From Nitratireductor sp. (GTDB taxonomy: Bacteria; Pseudomonadota; Alphaproteobacteria; Rhizobiales; Rhizobiaceae), in contig JACKJU010000008.1 in assembly GCA_020637805.1 (NCBI GenBank), forward strand, positions 1-64,000: a DNA stretch of 64,000 bases, given 5' to 3'. This document shows positions 8,488 through 17,767 of the stretch, piece by piece; the first letter of the stretch is position 1, and every line of letters begins with the position of its first letter. The translations under genes and the position numbers were made by a program. The notes beneath the pieces are model-generated. The model did not search any database, was not told the origin of the DNA, and worked only from the letters and a program-made list of their open reading frames with translations.

Positions 8488-10053
8488 ATGATATCCGCAT
8501 TCTCGCTTTCTTTTCTGTCCCCCTTTATCTTGCTGGCTTTAGCGGCGTTTGCCGTATTCCGTCCTGGACGCAGGCCCGGCACGCTGCCGCGCTGGTCGGA
8601 AGCAACCGCGTTCGCAGGCTTCTTTTTCTCACTCGTAGGTATCGCCCAGTTTCTTGCATACGGCAGCGGGTATTCGGAAATCCCCGTGACCTGGATGCGA
8701 ACGCTCCTGCAGGTCAATCTGATCAGTCTCACGCTCACTGTGCTGGTTTCATTTATCGGTTGGGTCGTCATGCGTTACAGCCGGACCTACATGGACGGAG
8801 AAGAAAGAGAAGGTGCATTTCACGGATTGATGCTGACGACCTTGGCGGCTGTTCTCGTCTTTGTGCAGGCAGGGAGCCTGCTTGTGTTGATCCTTGCAAC
8901 CATCATGGTTGGACTGACACTGAAGCGGTTGTTGCTGTTCTATCCGGATCGCCCGGAGGCACAACGCGCCTCGGCAAAATTCGCGCTTGTCTGGCATGCG
9001 GGTGATGTGGCGCTGGTAATTGCAGCAGTGCTCCTGATGGTGTCATTCGGTACAGGTCAGCTTGCAGCCATGGCCGTTGTCGCTGAACAGCAGGGGTTGG
9101 GCATTGCGGGCAAGCTTGCAGTAGCCCTGATCGTTTTCGCCGCCATTCTCAAGACAGCCGCTTTTCCGCTCCACGGCTGGTTGACCGAGGTGATGGAAGC
9201 GCCCACCCCGGTGTCAGCATTGCTGCATGCCGGAATCATCAATTCAGGAGGGGTCATCCTGCTCACTGCAGCACCGCTTGTGCAAATGAATGCTGGAGCC
9301 ATGGCGGGACTGGTGTTGATTGGCGGGTTAACGGCCTTGCTCGGCGCTGCAGTGATGTTGACACAAAGCGCGATCAAGACGTCGCTTGCCTGGTCGACCG
9401 TCTCGCAAATGGGCTTCATGCTTTTGCAATGCGGTCTCGGCCTGTGGGCGCTGGCGCTTCTGCACATAGTCGCCCATTCCCTCTACAAGGCCCATGCTTT
9501 CCTGTCGTCAGGGGGAGCGGTGTCCGCCGTAGCAGCGCTACGGCGTCCTGGTCCGGTAGCGGTACCAAGTTTCGCTGTGGTGCTGAGATCATTCGCCCTT
9601 GCAATGCTACTCTATGGCGCAATGGCTGTTGTCTTCACAATCGTGCTGGGCCCCAAGTCGGCTCAAACGCTGGCTCTGGGGGCGATCCTGATCTTCGGTG
9701 TGGCCTATCTCGTTGCACAGGGACTTGCCGATCTCGCTCCTGCCGAGCTGACCCGGCGCACCGTGCTTGCATCTGCTGTCACTGCCATTGCCTATTTCTC
9801 CTTCCAGGCCGCTGCGACCGCCATTTGGGGCGCGTCACTCCCTGCTGCGCCGGATCCCGGTCCGCTTGAATGGGCGCTGATCATACTCGCACTACTCTCC
9901 TTCGCGGGAGTTGCTTTTGCGCAGGCTCTCTTCCCGCTGTGGGCGCATCACCCGTCGACCGCCGGATTGCGGGTGCACATTGCAAACGGACTGTATCTCA
10001 ACGCCTTGCTTGACCGGGCCATCGGCGGCTTCCGGACCGCCAGAACCAACTGA
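8488..10053 (+). CDS. dabB: DabB: NuoL-like membrane subunit of the DAB inorganic-carbon pump
   Basis: A 521-residue polytopic membrane protein of the proton-conducting NuoL/MrpA family. The diagnostic stretch HGWLTEVMEAPTPVSALLHA, followed by GIINSGG, is visible near residue 230. In DABs accumulate bicarbonate systems this subunit couples cation flow to DabA, a beta-carbonic-anhydrase-like protein. The ATG at 8488 is preferred over upstream codons because CTGGAGA lies about 6 bp before it and the membrane segment starts at once. The gene looks complete, but its partner dabA immediately downstream is broken, so the pair is probably non-functional here. Confidence 0.88.
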   Translation: MISAFSLSFLSPFILLALAAFAVFRPGRRPGTLPRWSEATAFAGFFFSLVGIAQFLAYGSGYSEIPVTWMRTLLQVNLISLTLTVLVSFIGWVVMRYSRTYMDGEEREGAFHGLMLTTLAAVLVFVQAGSLLVLILATIMVGLTLKRLLLFYPDRPEAQRASAKFALVWHAGDVALVIAAVLLMVSFGTGQLAAMAVVAEQQGLGIAGKLAVALIVFAAILKTAAFPLHGWLTEVMEAPTPVSALLHAGIINSGGVILLTAAPLVQMNAGAMAGLVLIGGLTALLGAAVMLTQSAIKTSLAWSTVSQMGFMLLQCGLGLWALALLHIVAHSLYKAHAFLSSGGAVSAVAALRRPGPVAVPSFAVVLRSFALAMLLYGAMAVVFTIVLGPKSAQTLALGAILIFGVAYLVAQGLADLAPAELTRRTVLASAVTAIAYFSFQAAATAIWGASLPAAPDPGPLEWALIILALLSFAGVAFAQALFPLWAHHPSTAGLRVHIANGLYLNALLDRAIGGFRTARTN

Positions 10054-10069
10054 CAAGATGGAGCCAACC

Positions 10070-12440
10070 ATGTTCTTGAAGCACTCACAGATTGTGCCTA
10101 CCCGGCTCGCGGAGATCAATCAGGCAGCGGAGGCAGCAGCAAGAGCTGTCCCGCCAGCCTTTCCTCTCGAAGCGACCGTGGCGGTCAATCCCTTTCTTGG
10201 CCAGACTGGCGAGGACCTTGCAACCGCTTCGGCCCGTCTTGAGCGGGTGGCCGGCGTGCGGGCCACCCAATCTCCTGCGGACTATGCGGCTTCTATCGCA
10301 GCAGGACGTATCAGCGAAGCCGACCTTGCCAACGCGCTGGCAGAATGCGCTTCAACACTGAAACCAGCCACCGTGGCAGAACTCAAGGCTCTGGCCTGCG
10401 GGAAAGGCAAACCAATGGCGGCGCTTCCTACCATCGCTTCGCTTGCAGCGAAGGCGACCGGAACCGACTGGCCCTCGATTATCGACAAGACGATTGGCTT
10501 GTGGGCCGCCGGACATTTCGACTTGGGGCAGGCCCTGTGGTCGCCCGCGCCTGGTCTTGGCACCTATGCAGCCTGGCGCGCATGGGCAACCCATGACCTC
10601 ACACCGGAAATCGCCGGACTTTCCGGTTTCTGTGCCCATGTCGCTGCTGCACCGGACACCGCCGAACGTGCTATCCTGCGTGCAGCCGATGCCATCGGCC
10701 TTGAAAGCGCGGCGGCTGAAACCGCTTTCCACAGGCTGTACTTGGATCTTGGCGGCTGGTCACAACATGCCCGCTGGCAGCTGTGGCAGGCCGAGTTGAA
10801 CGGCGATACCGACCATGCGCTGGCTGGATTGCTCGCTATCCGCCTTGTCTGGGAAGAGGCGCTTCTTGCCCAATTTCCAACGATCGCCGATGAATGGGCA
10901 AAGACCGTGCAGGCGCATGCCCTCCCTGTCATTCCCAATCAACGGCATGTCGCCTTGGCCATTCTCCAGGACGCTGCTGACCGGTCACATCAGAGGCAGC
11001 TTGCCGCGACATTCACCAGTCAGGCTATGGCAAACGGCGGCATGGGCGCTTCCAGGCCGTTCCTGCAGGCGGCGTTCTGCATCGACGTCCGCTCCGAAGT
11101 TTTTCGCCGCGCGCTGGAAAGCGTCGATCCCTCGATTTCCACGATCGGCTTTGCCGGATTTTTCGGCCTGCCGGTGACACACAAGGCGCAAGGCTCCGAT
11201 GTTCCGGAAGCCCATTTGCCAGTGCTGCTCAAACCGGCAATCGAAACCACCAGCCATTGTGACGCCGAGTGCGAGCACAAAGTTCGAGCCGCAGCCCGCG
11301 CGGTGCGGGCATGGGGCCGGTTCCGTCAGGCAGCTGTCTCCTCGTTTGCCTTTGTCGAAGCAGCAGGCCCGCTCTATGCCGCAAAGATTGTCAACGATGC
11401 CCTCGGTCTCGGCCATATGGGTTCAAAGCAGAAGCCTGCACCGCGCATAATTGGCGAGTTATCTGCCGATGCCAAGGCCGACACCGCTGCAGCCTCTACT
11501 CAATGCCATGAGCCTCACCAAAGGCCGCGGGCGTTATGTCCTGCTGCTCGGGCATGGCGGCCACGTCACCAACAATCCGCATGAAAGCGCCTATCATTGC
11601 GGCGATGCGGCGGCCATACCGGTGAGGTTTCGGCAAGGCTTCGCGCAACTTCCTCAACGACCTGACACCCGTGCAGGGCTTTCGCAGCGCGGCATCCACG
11701 TTCCAGAGGACACGCTTTCGTTGCCGGGCTGTATGACACCACGACCGACGCAGATCACCCTGACAGCGCTGATGTGCCGGGTGCGGAGGTGCAGATTTGG
11801 CAAGGATTGACAAATGGCCGATGCGGCTGGTCGCATCGCACGGACTGAGCGCTGCCTGACTGCCCGGCGCAACGCCGAAAACAGTTCAAACGAGCGTTGA
11901 ACTGGCTGAGACACGCCAGAATGGGGACTTGCGGGATGTGCCACATCGCTGCGCCGCGCTCTGCGACCGCCGGAAAGGACCTGTGGACGCGCCTTCATAG
12001 CTATGGACTGGCAGGCGGACAAGGAATTTGCCACGCTTGAACTCATCCTCACAGCACCGGTCGTTGTCGCGCCGGATCAGCCTGCAATACCATGGCTCGA
12101 CCGTTGCGCCAGAGGTCTTCGGCGGAGGCAACAAACTGATCCACAATGTGGTTGGCGGCATCGGCGTGGTCGAGGGCAATGGCGGGCGGCTGCGTCCAGC
12201 ATGCCATTGCGACGGTGCATGACGGAGAGACGGCGGTCCATGAGCCGCTGCGGCTGACAGTGATGATCGAGGCCCCGCGCAAGGCGATAACAGATGTGCT
12301 TGAGCGGCATCCAAAAGTCCGCGCCTTTGTTCGACAATGGCTGGCTTCACCTGCTCGCGATGAGGGAGGGCTGGCTCGATGCTCGCTACCGCCTGAGCCT
12401 TTGCTGGGTTGGCGAAACAGCTCAGGACCGTGCTACGTGA
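10070..12440 (+). pseudogene. dabA: dabA (DUF2309) pseudogene with several frameshifts
   Basis: DabA is the cytoplasmic zinc protein that converts CO2 to bicarbonate with DabB. The first about 475 codons are open and include the metal-site motif FCIDVRSE (Cys near residue 337). The frame is lost near 11490; LLGHGGHVTNNPHESAYHCG continues in another frame, a one-base deletion near 11603 breaks it again, and FVAGLYDTTTDA lies in a further frame near 11720. Later pieces (FATLELILTAPVVVA, STVAPEVFGGGNKLIHNVVG, VHDGETAVHEPLRLTVMIEA) occupy 12020-12310 in shifting frames. GGAG precedes the ATG at 10070. Each piece is recognisable, so the decay seems recent. Confidence 0.9.
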
Positions 12441-13276
12441 TGCTCCCCAACCGAAAGTCGCGCTGGGTACAATGCACGGCAAGAGGCAGTCATCGCGCTG
12501 CCCCCAATAAGCTCGGATTGCACCGAAACGCTGGTGAATCTTGATACCGATCGTTTCCGGAACCTTTTCCGAGAGATCGCGCGCACCGGCTCAATCGCGG
12601 GATGCTGCGCGCGCAAAGGCACTTTGCAGCTACGAACGCCACTGGGCTTCTGTACGGCATTGCAAGCGAAGGATCCTACGGACCTCACCGGCAGATGCCC
12701 TTCATCGTTGCCGGAATCGAAATCCTTCTTTGAAGGACACCGATAGCGGCGTTGAAATCGTCGAGCAGTTGGTCGATGAACACCCTGTATTCCATCACGC
12801 GAAGGCCAAGAATATCGATGATGCTAAAGAGTTTCTCGAACGTGTCGACTTCCCGAATACAGGGCTCATCGTAGCTCCGTTGTCCCACCGCACATTGCCT
12901 TTGGGAAAGGGAATACGCGACAAGGCCTTGCTGGAAAGCCTTGTCTGTGGACGCTGCCCACCAAAGCAATTGCGGGATGGCACTGGTGCAAACAGACATG
13001 CGAGCGCACATGAATCCGCGCCGCATGAAAATGATAGGCCGTTTAGCCAAGCGGATTGCATTTCGGTCGGCGACATCTTGCAAAGTTTGCGGGGCGCCAG
13101 GTTGGGGAATGCTGTATACAGAACAGGGCTTACCCTGCAAATGGTGCGGCGAACGGACCTTGCTTCTGAAGCACGAAATCCACGGATGCAGCGCTTGCGG
13201 AGAGACTGCCGAAGTTCCCCGCCGCGACGGCCTCACACATGCCGATCCGAGCCATTGCCCGTCGTGCAATCCCTAG
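12430..13276 (+). pseudogene. DUF6671-like zinc-ribbon protein, pseudogene
   Basis: Pieces of one protein lie end to end in different frames. They are VALGTMHGK (from 12450), EAVIALPP and LVNLDTDRF...REIARTGS (12490-12600), SRDAARAKAL (12600), LLYGIASEGSYGPHRQMPF (12650-12710), EFLERVDFPNTGLIVAPL (12815-12885), and the C-terminus from about 12935. The C-terminus holds CKVCGAPGWG, LPCKWCGERT, HGCSACG and HCPSCNP: four cysteine pairs typical of a zinc ribbon. This matches my recollection of the DUF6671 family; its function is unknown. It overlaps the presumed dabA stop, so it was probably translationally coupled to dabA. Confidence 0.75.
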
Positions 13277-13319
13277 TCGTTCGAACCTCCATACTCCATT
13301 GTCACGAGGATATGACGAT

Positions 13320-14213
13320 TTGAAAAATCTCTCGCACCTGCAGCGCCTTGAAAGCGAAGCCATTCATATCCTTCGGGACGGCGTTGCCCAAGCGGAGAAT
13401 CCAGTGCTGTTGTTTTCCGGCGGCAAGGACTCCACAGTGCTTGCCCACCTCGCCCGGAAAGCGTTTTACCCGGCGCAGCCACCACTATCGCTCTTGCATG
13501 TCGATTCCACATGGGAGTTTGCCGATGTACTTGCGTTCCGGGATGCATTTGCCAAAGCTCACGGCTTCAGGCTCGAAGTCTATCGCAACGAGGAGGGCTT
13601 CCGGCAGGGGTTGAACCCCGTCGATCATGGAGCCTATTACACTACCAACATGCGTACTGAGGCCTTGAAACATGCGCTGGATCGCGGCGGCTACGACGTC
13701 ATTTTCGGTGGCGCCAGACGCGATGAAGAAGGTGTACGCGCCAAGGAGCGTATCGTTTCGGTGCGCGACACGGGCCATGGATGGGATCCGAAAAACCAGC
13801 GTCCGGAACTGTGGTCGCTGTATAATTGGCGCTGTGCCAAAGGGCAGTCGATTCGAGCGTTTCCGTTGTCCAACTGGACCGAGCAGGACCTATGGACCTA
13901 TATCATCACCCAGCGGATAGCCCTCTGTCCGCTCTACTTTGCAAAGCCCAGAAGAGTCACTTTGCACAAAGGAAAGGTGATCGTGGTCGATGAACCCGAT
14001 CGTGCTAAGCAGTGGGGCTGGACTGTTTCGCAAACGCTCAACGTGCGTTTCCGTTCTCTTGGATGCTGGCCAGTGACAGGCGCTCAGGCTTCAGATGCAG
14101 ATACGATGGAGGGTGTTTTTCTGGAAACGCTGAAAACCGATCGCTCGGAACGCGGTGGGCGCATTGCAGATGGCAAGTCGCTGGAAGAGCAGAAAAGACA
14201 AGGATATTTTTAG
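13320..14213 (+). CDS. CysD-like sulfate adenylyltransferase small subunit (orphan)
   Basis: A 297-residue PP-loop ATPase. The loop is LLFSGGKDSTVLAHLARKAF, followed by FGGARRDEEG, WDPKNQRPELW, FPLSNWTEQDLWTYI, LGCWPVTGA and the C-terminal EEQKRQGYF. All of these match CysD, which with the GTPase CysN makes adenosine 5'-phosphosulfate from sulfate and ATP. No cysN follows. The start is inferred as TTG at 13320 with CGAGGA 9 bp upstream; an ATG farther upstream would overlap the DUF6671 remnant. It is intact although the two genes before it are broken, which suggests either separate expression or decay that has not reached it. Confidence 0.82.
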   Translation: MKNLSHLQRLESEAIHILRDGVAQAENPVLLFSGGKDSTVLAHLARKAFYPAQPPLSLLHVDSTWEFADVLAFRDAFAKAHGFRLEVYRNEEGFRQGLNPVDHGAYYTTNMRTEALKHALDRGGYDVIFGGARRDEEGVRAKERIVSVRDTGHGWDPKNQRPELWSLYNWRCAKGQSIRAFPLSNWTEQDLWTYIITQRIALCPLYFAKPRRVTLHKGKVIVVDEPDRAKQWGWTVSQTLNVRFRSLGCWPVTGAQASDADTMEGVFLETLKTDRSERGGRIADGKSLEEQKRQGYF

Positions 14214-15025
14214 GTTTAAACTGGGTTGTAGTTTGGACGAGACATTGGAAATGTCTTGAGGATAAACAATAAGCAGCGTGTCTTTGCACGAAGTTTCGCC
14301 GAACGGGTGTCGAGGAACCAGAAGCCATATATTCTTCTGTCTACAACCCACTTTGATCGTCATAGACAGCGAAGGCTGTACGACAGCTTCTAAGCATCTT
14401 TTTTTGGAATCACGAGTGACTGCAATGAAGGCGCGAAGCGGTCATTCATCTATAAGCGCCGGAATGGCAGCTCAGGGCCGAAACCAAAATCTTATCCCCG
14501 CCCCTTCTTCCTTCCCTATCCCTGCCCCACTGCCGCCACGCAAACACCGATCTGGCTACCGGCATTTGCTGCGCAATTGCCTTTCGCCCTCCACGCCGCA
14601 TCGCCTGCGGCTCGCTTGTTCCGGATATCGCCGTTGGATTAGGGAGCGGCGGAGCGTCAGTTCGAGAGGGTTTGACCCGCCTTCGACTGCAATGGGGGAA
14701 CTGGCTTGAAGGCCGGGCTGGCCCTTCGACAGGCTAAAGCGCGCGCTGAAGAGCCTACCGGAGACCAAAACTCTCCGCGCGGGTCCCGGCGGGTCGCATG
14801 CACATGACCCCAGGAACTGGCGTCCGGGTCGCGTGTTTGCAAACTGACCAGAACGCTTCCCTTCATGCCACTGGATGCTACTGGATGCCACTGGATGCCA
14901 CAGGCCGGACCGGTCGAGTGAACGATAAGGCGGCCGGACAAGAGGCGTGGAGGGCAGTCGGCCCGACAGGGATAACAAAACAGGACCAAGCCCGAGCTTC
15001 CGGCAAGGAAAGGGAAGAGCCTCTC
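14214..15025. other. 812-bp stretch without a credible gene
   Basis: Several open frames exist here but none shows a family motif, a ribosome-binding site or a plausible composition. Visible structure: a 10-bp inverted repeat TGGGTTGTAG (14222-14231) / CTACAACCCA (14341-14350); a hairpin AGACATT-GGA-AATGTCT (14240-14256); and three tandem copies of the 10-mer ACTGGATGCY (14870-14899). No remnant of cysN was recognised after the cysD-like gene. The stretch separates the dab locus from the catabolic region and may be a degraded junction. Confidence 0.6.
14870..14899. repeat. Three tandem copies of the 10-mer ACTGGATGCY
   Basis: The units ACTGGATGCT, ACTGGATGCC and ACTGGATGCC follow one another without a gap, and partial copies flank them (TCATGCC before, ACAGG after). 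The array lies in non-coding DNA between the cysD-like gene and the aldo/keto reductase fusion gene. No function is evident. Confidence 0.7.
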
Positions 15026-16528
15026 TCAGCCTTTCCGCTCGCTACCCACGATTGCCTCGGCCTCGATCTCGACGCGGTAATCGCCGATCAGGCGGGCAAC
15101 GGCCACCAGCGTGTTGACCGGCTTGATCTCACCAAAATACCGGCCATGGGCGCGCGAGACGGCCAGTGCATCGGCCTCGTCGACCACGTAGATGCGGGTG
15201 CGAACCACATCCTCGGGCCGGGCACCGAGTGCCGCGAGGGCGGCGATGATCTTGTCGAGGACGAAGACGGTCTGCGCGCCTGCATCGCCTGGTGCCACCA
15301 CGCGGTCTGCGCCCGCCGTGGCGGTGGTGCCGGAGACGATCACGCGGTCGCCGATGCGCTGGGCGCGGCAATAGCCCGCGATGTCCTCCCACTTCGAACC
15401 GCTGAGCACGCGGCTGGCGCCGGGGCGGTGCGGAACTTCGGTGGCGGTATGGGCAAGCGGCATGCGGTCGAGGTGGTCGCTCAGGTCGCCCGTGGCAGTG
15501 AGGAAGGGTGGCTTGCGGTATTCGTCGCCGCAATCGCCGGGGATCGGTCGGGTCCCGGCAAAGGCTTCGTCGAGCCGTTCGAGGTCGGCGGTATCGAGGT
15601 GGTAGGAGAACAGGCGCGCATTGTCTGCGGCATGCATGTTCTCGCCCAGCCTGGCGCCGATGATGACGCCTGCGACGCCCGCCTGCTGAAGCACCCAGCG
15701 GGTGGCGACGTTGGAAATCGAGACGCCGTGCCTGCGGGCGATTTCCGCGGCGGCGGAAAGGACGGCCTGGTAGGCGGCCCAGCCGCCGGCGGCATCTATG
15801 AACCGCTTGTACTTCATCTTCGACCAGTCAGCGATTTCCTGCGGTTCGGGCACGCCCAGCCAGCGCTCGGAGAGGAAGCCGCCGCACAGGGTGCCGTAGG
15901 CGAGCAGGCGGACGGGCGAGCGGGTGCAGGTTTCGGCCAGCGGGCCTGCGGCGCGGCGGTCGATCAGGGAGAACGAGACCTGGTTGGTGCGCAGCGGAAC
16001 GCCGTCGGCGATGGCGAGATCGAGATGGGCGGCATCGAAATTGGTGACACCGATTTCGCGGATCAGTCCCTCCTCGCGCAGGGCGGCGAGTTCGTGAAGC
16101 GCGTCGAGCCAGCCGGGGTGTTCGAAGCTCCACCAGTGGAACTGGAGGAGATCGACGGCTTCGACGCCCAACCGGTCGAGGCGCTCGCGCACACCGGCGC
16201 GAACGGTTTCAGCCGTCATCGGGGCGGGTGCGGGGCACCACTTGGTGAAGGCGAGCGGACGCCGCCCGGCATCGCCGCCTGATGCATGGCGCTTGAGGAG
16301 TTCGCCCGTGATGATCTCCGAGGTGCCGTAATGGTCGGCCATGTCGAAGGTGTCGAAGCCCGCATCGACATAGGCTTGCAGGTAACCGGCACCTTGCGCC
16401 GGGTCGATCGGGCCGGACTTGCGCTCGATGTCGGCAACCTGCCACAGGCCGGTCAGCGCGCGGCTGATCTCAAGGCCGGGCGCGAGATCATAGCGTTCGA
16501 CGGTTGCAGGCGTTTGCGTGGTGGTCAT
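15026..16528 (-). CDS. Aldo/keto reductase fused to a Rid (YjgF) domain
   Basis: A 500-residue two-domain protein. Residues about 15-345 are an aldo/keto reductase barrel with FDMADHYGTSE (catalytic Asp and Tyr), FTKWCP (Lys) and LLQFHWW (His), so the full tetrad is present. Residues about 365-500 are a Rid/YjgF/TdcF domain (RIGDRVIVSGTTAT, YFGEIKPVNTLVAVARLIGD). The arginine that carries enamine/imine deaminase activity in RidA is replaced by Asn (PVNTLV instead of PARS.V). The gene overlaps the GntR gene by 4 bp, forming a two-gene operon. It may reduce a ketone or imine, but the substrate is unknown. Confidence 0.88.
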   Translation of the reverse strand: MTTTQTPATVERYDLAPGLEISRALTGLWQVADIERKSGPIDPAQGAGYLQAYVDAGFDTFDMADHYGTSEIITGELLKRHASGGDAGRRPLAFTKWCPAPAPMTAETVRAGVRERLDRLGVEAVDLLQFHWWSFEHPGWLDALHELAALREEGLIREIGVTNFDAAHLDLAIADGVPLRTNQVSFSLIDRRAAGPLAETCTRSPVRLLAYGTLCGGFLSERWLGVPEPQEIADWSKMKYKRFIDAAGGWAAYQAVLSAAAEIARRHGVSISNVATRWVLQQAGVAGVIIGARLGENMHAADNARLFSYHLDTADLERLDEAFAGTRPIPGDCGDEYRKPPFLTATGDLSDHLDRMPLAHTATEVPHRPGASRVLSGSKWEDIAGYCRAQRIGDRVIVSGTTATAGADRVVAPGDAGAQTVFVLDKIIAALAALGARPEDVVRTRIYVVDEADALAVSRAHGRYFGEIKPVNTLVAVARLIGDYRVEIEAEAIVGSERKG

Positions 16529-17244
16529 TTTCGTGCGCTCTCCTTGCGGCGGGCTGCAGCGCTTGTTTCGGCAGCGGCCGGCGAGGCGTCGTGATCGCCG
16601 GACAGAAGCACGCGGAACGAGCGCTCGATGTCGTTTGCGAGCGCGGCCTTTGCGGCATCGCGGTCGCCCGACTTAAGCGCGTCGATGATCTCGTAGTGGA
16701 ACTGGTGCTCGGCAATCTCGGAAGCCGCCTCGTGGTTGATGATCAGGTTCAGATAGGCGCCGTATTGCAGCCACAGCGCCTCGACCATCGGCAGCAGCAC
16801 TTCCGATCCGGAATGGCGGTAGAGGGTGAAGTGGAAGTTGTAGTTCTGCACGAGGTCGGGGCCGCTATGCTCATCCTCGGTCGGCGTTTCCAGTATCCGG
16901 GCAAGCGCATCGATTTCGGCCTCGCCGATCCGGTCCATCGCCTGGTCGAGGACGATCGCCTCAAGCGCGAGCCTTGCGGATTTGAGATCCGTCATGCGCT
17001 GCCGGTCGAAGGGCGGAACAAGCAGCGTGCGGCTGCGCGTATCGATCAGCGCGCCTTCGGCTACCAGCCTTCGTACCGCCTCGCGAACCGGCGTCATGGA
17101 GGTTCCAAGCTGTTCGGCAAGCGAGCGCAGCGACAGCACGTCTCCCGGCGCGAATTCGCCTCTCGTGAAGGCCTCGTGCAGGGCGCGGTACGCGCTCTCG
17201 CGCAAATTGGCCTGGTCAATGGGGAGGATTTTGGCCCCGGTCAT
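16525..17244 (-). CDS. GntR-family (FCD) transcriptional regulator
   Basis: A 239-residue regulator. The winged helix spans about residues 15-75 (LRSLAEQLGTSMTPVREAVR, a classical GntR recognition helix), and the FCD ligand domain follows (NYNFHFTLYRHSGSEVLLPM with the metal-binding histidine pattern). The start is the ATG at 17244. It is divergent from the TIGR04076/aldo-keto/Liv operon and precedes the fusion gene with a 4-bp overlap, so it most likely controls both directions from the 150-bp gap. Inducer unknown. Confidence 0.9.
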   Translation of the reverse strand: MTGAKILPIDQANLRESAYRALHEAFTRGEFAPGDVLSLRSLAEQLGTSMTPVREAVRRLVAEGALIDTRSRTLLVPPFDRQRMTDLKSARLALEAIVLDQAMDRIGEAEIDALARILETPTEDEHSGPDLVQNYNFHFTLYRHSGSEVLLPMVEALWLQYGAYLNLIINHEAASEIAEHQFHYEIIDALKSGDRDAAKAALANDIERSFRVLLSGDHDASPAAAETSAAARRKESARK

Positions 17245-17295
17245 CTTAGCGTTCTTCCGTTTCCATCCGCCAAATCACGCCGGAAACAGACGCGA

Positions 17296-17325
17296 TTGAC
17301 ATCCTTTGAATAACATATGTATGAT
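17296..17325 (+). promoter_or_regulatory. Promoter TTGACA-N18-TATGAT with overlapping CATA-TG-TATG operator
   Basis: TTGACA (17296-17301) and TATGAT (17320-17325) are 18 bp apart, a near-consensus sigma-70 promoter pointing at the gene starting at 17396. The inverted repeat CATA-TG-TATG (17314-17323) overlaps the -10 element. A FCD-type GntR repressor is encoded just upstream on the other strand, so this is a natural operator, and occupancy would block the promoter. The assignment is from sequence and position only. Confidence 0.6.
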
Positions 17326-17395
17326 AAAATATCACAGATAACAACTGCGATGCAAACGGAACGGGAAAACGGCGCTGGCAATAGTGGGGAGAACG

Positions 17396-17767
17396 ATGCC
17401 GGAAGAAGCGGGATTTTGGCTCTACGACCTGAAGGTCGAAACCGTTCTCGACGGGCGCGTTCCGGTATGCCGCCACGTCGAGGGCGAATATTTCCGCGTC
17501 GAAGGTGAGAACCTCGTGTTCGAGGCCGGCCAGAAAGTCTCCATGTATGCGCTGGCTGCCGTGCTGCCCCTGCTGCCCGCCAAACAGCGGATGACCGACC
17601 CCGATGACTGGATGTCCACCGATGCCGAGGTCGCCTGCCCGGACCCGCATTGTGGCGGCCGGTTAAGAATTGTTCGCGAAGACAAACGCTGGTTCTCGCA
17701 TGCCGGCACCACCGGCCTGCCGGATGCCCGCAGCACCCCCTACTGGCAGGAAGGGGATGACGCATGA
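17396..17767 (+). CDS. TIGR04076-like small protein
   Basis: A 123-residue protein, apparently cytoplasmic. The order of a short beta-rich N-terminus (YDLKVETVLDGRVPVC), GEYFRVEGENLVFEAG and a C-terminal CPDPHCGGRLRIV fits the TIGR04076 family of unknown function. The cysteines suggest a metal or redox site. The ATG at 17396 has GGGGAGAA just upstream. It opens the operon and overlaps the next aldo/keto reductase gene by 4 bp, so the two proteins probably act together. Confidence 0.7.
   Translation: MPEEAGFWLYDLKVETVLDGRVPVCRHVEGEYFRVEGENLVFEAGQKVSMYALAAVLPLLPAKQRMTDPDDWMSTDAEVACPDPHCGGRLRIVREDKRWFSHAGTTGLPDARSTPYWQEGDDA

Noticed and set aside
12146..12544. A separate gene encoded at 12146-12544
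   Set aside because: Its middle part is the C-terminal DabA sequence in a shifted frame; it is part of the dabA pseudogene, not an independent gene.
11400..13276. Frameshifts in dabA and the DUF6671-like gene as plain sequencing error
   Set aside because: Not fully excluded, but every other gene in 64 kb is open, and these two adjacent genes share many separate lesions; error alone would be expected to spread. Kept as pseudogenes, with re-sequencing proposed.
14214..14700. A cysN remnant downstream of the cysD-like gene
   Set aside because: No GTPase motif or other CysN-like stretch was seen in any frame.
14798..16282. A 494-codon open frame on the plus strand opposite the aldo/keto reductase-Rid fusion gene
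   Set aside because: It is antisense to a well-supported two-domain enzyme, is biased towards Gly/Ala/Val/His as expected of an antisense frame in GC-rich DNA, and shows no family motif.
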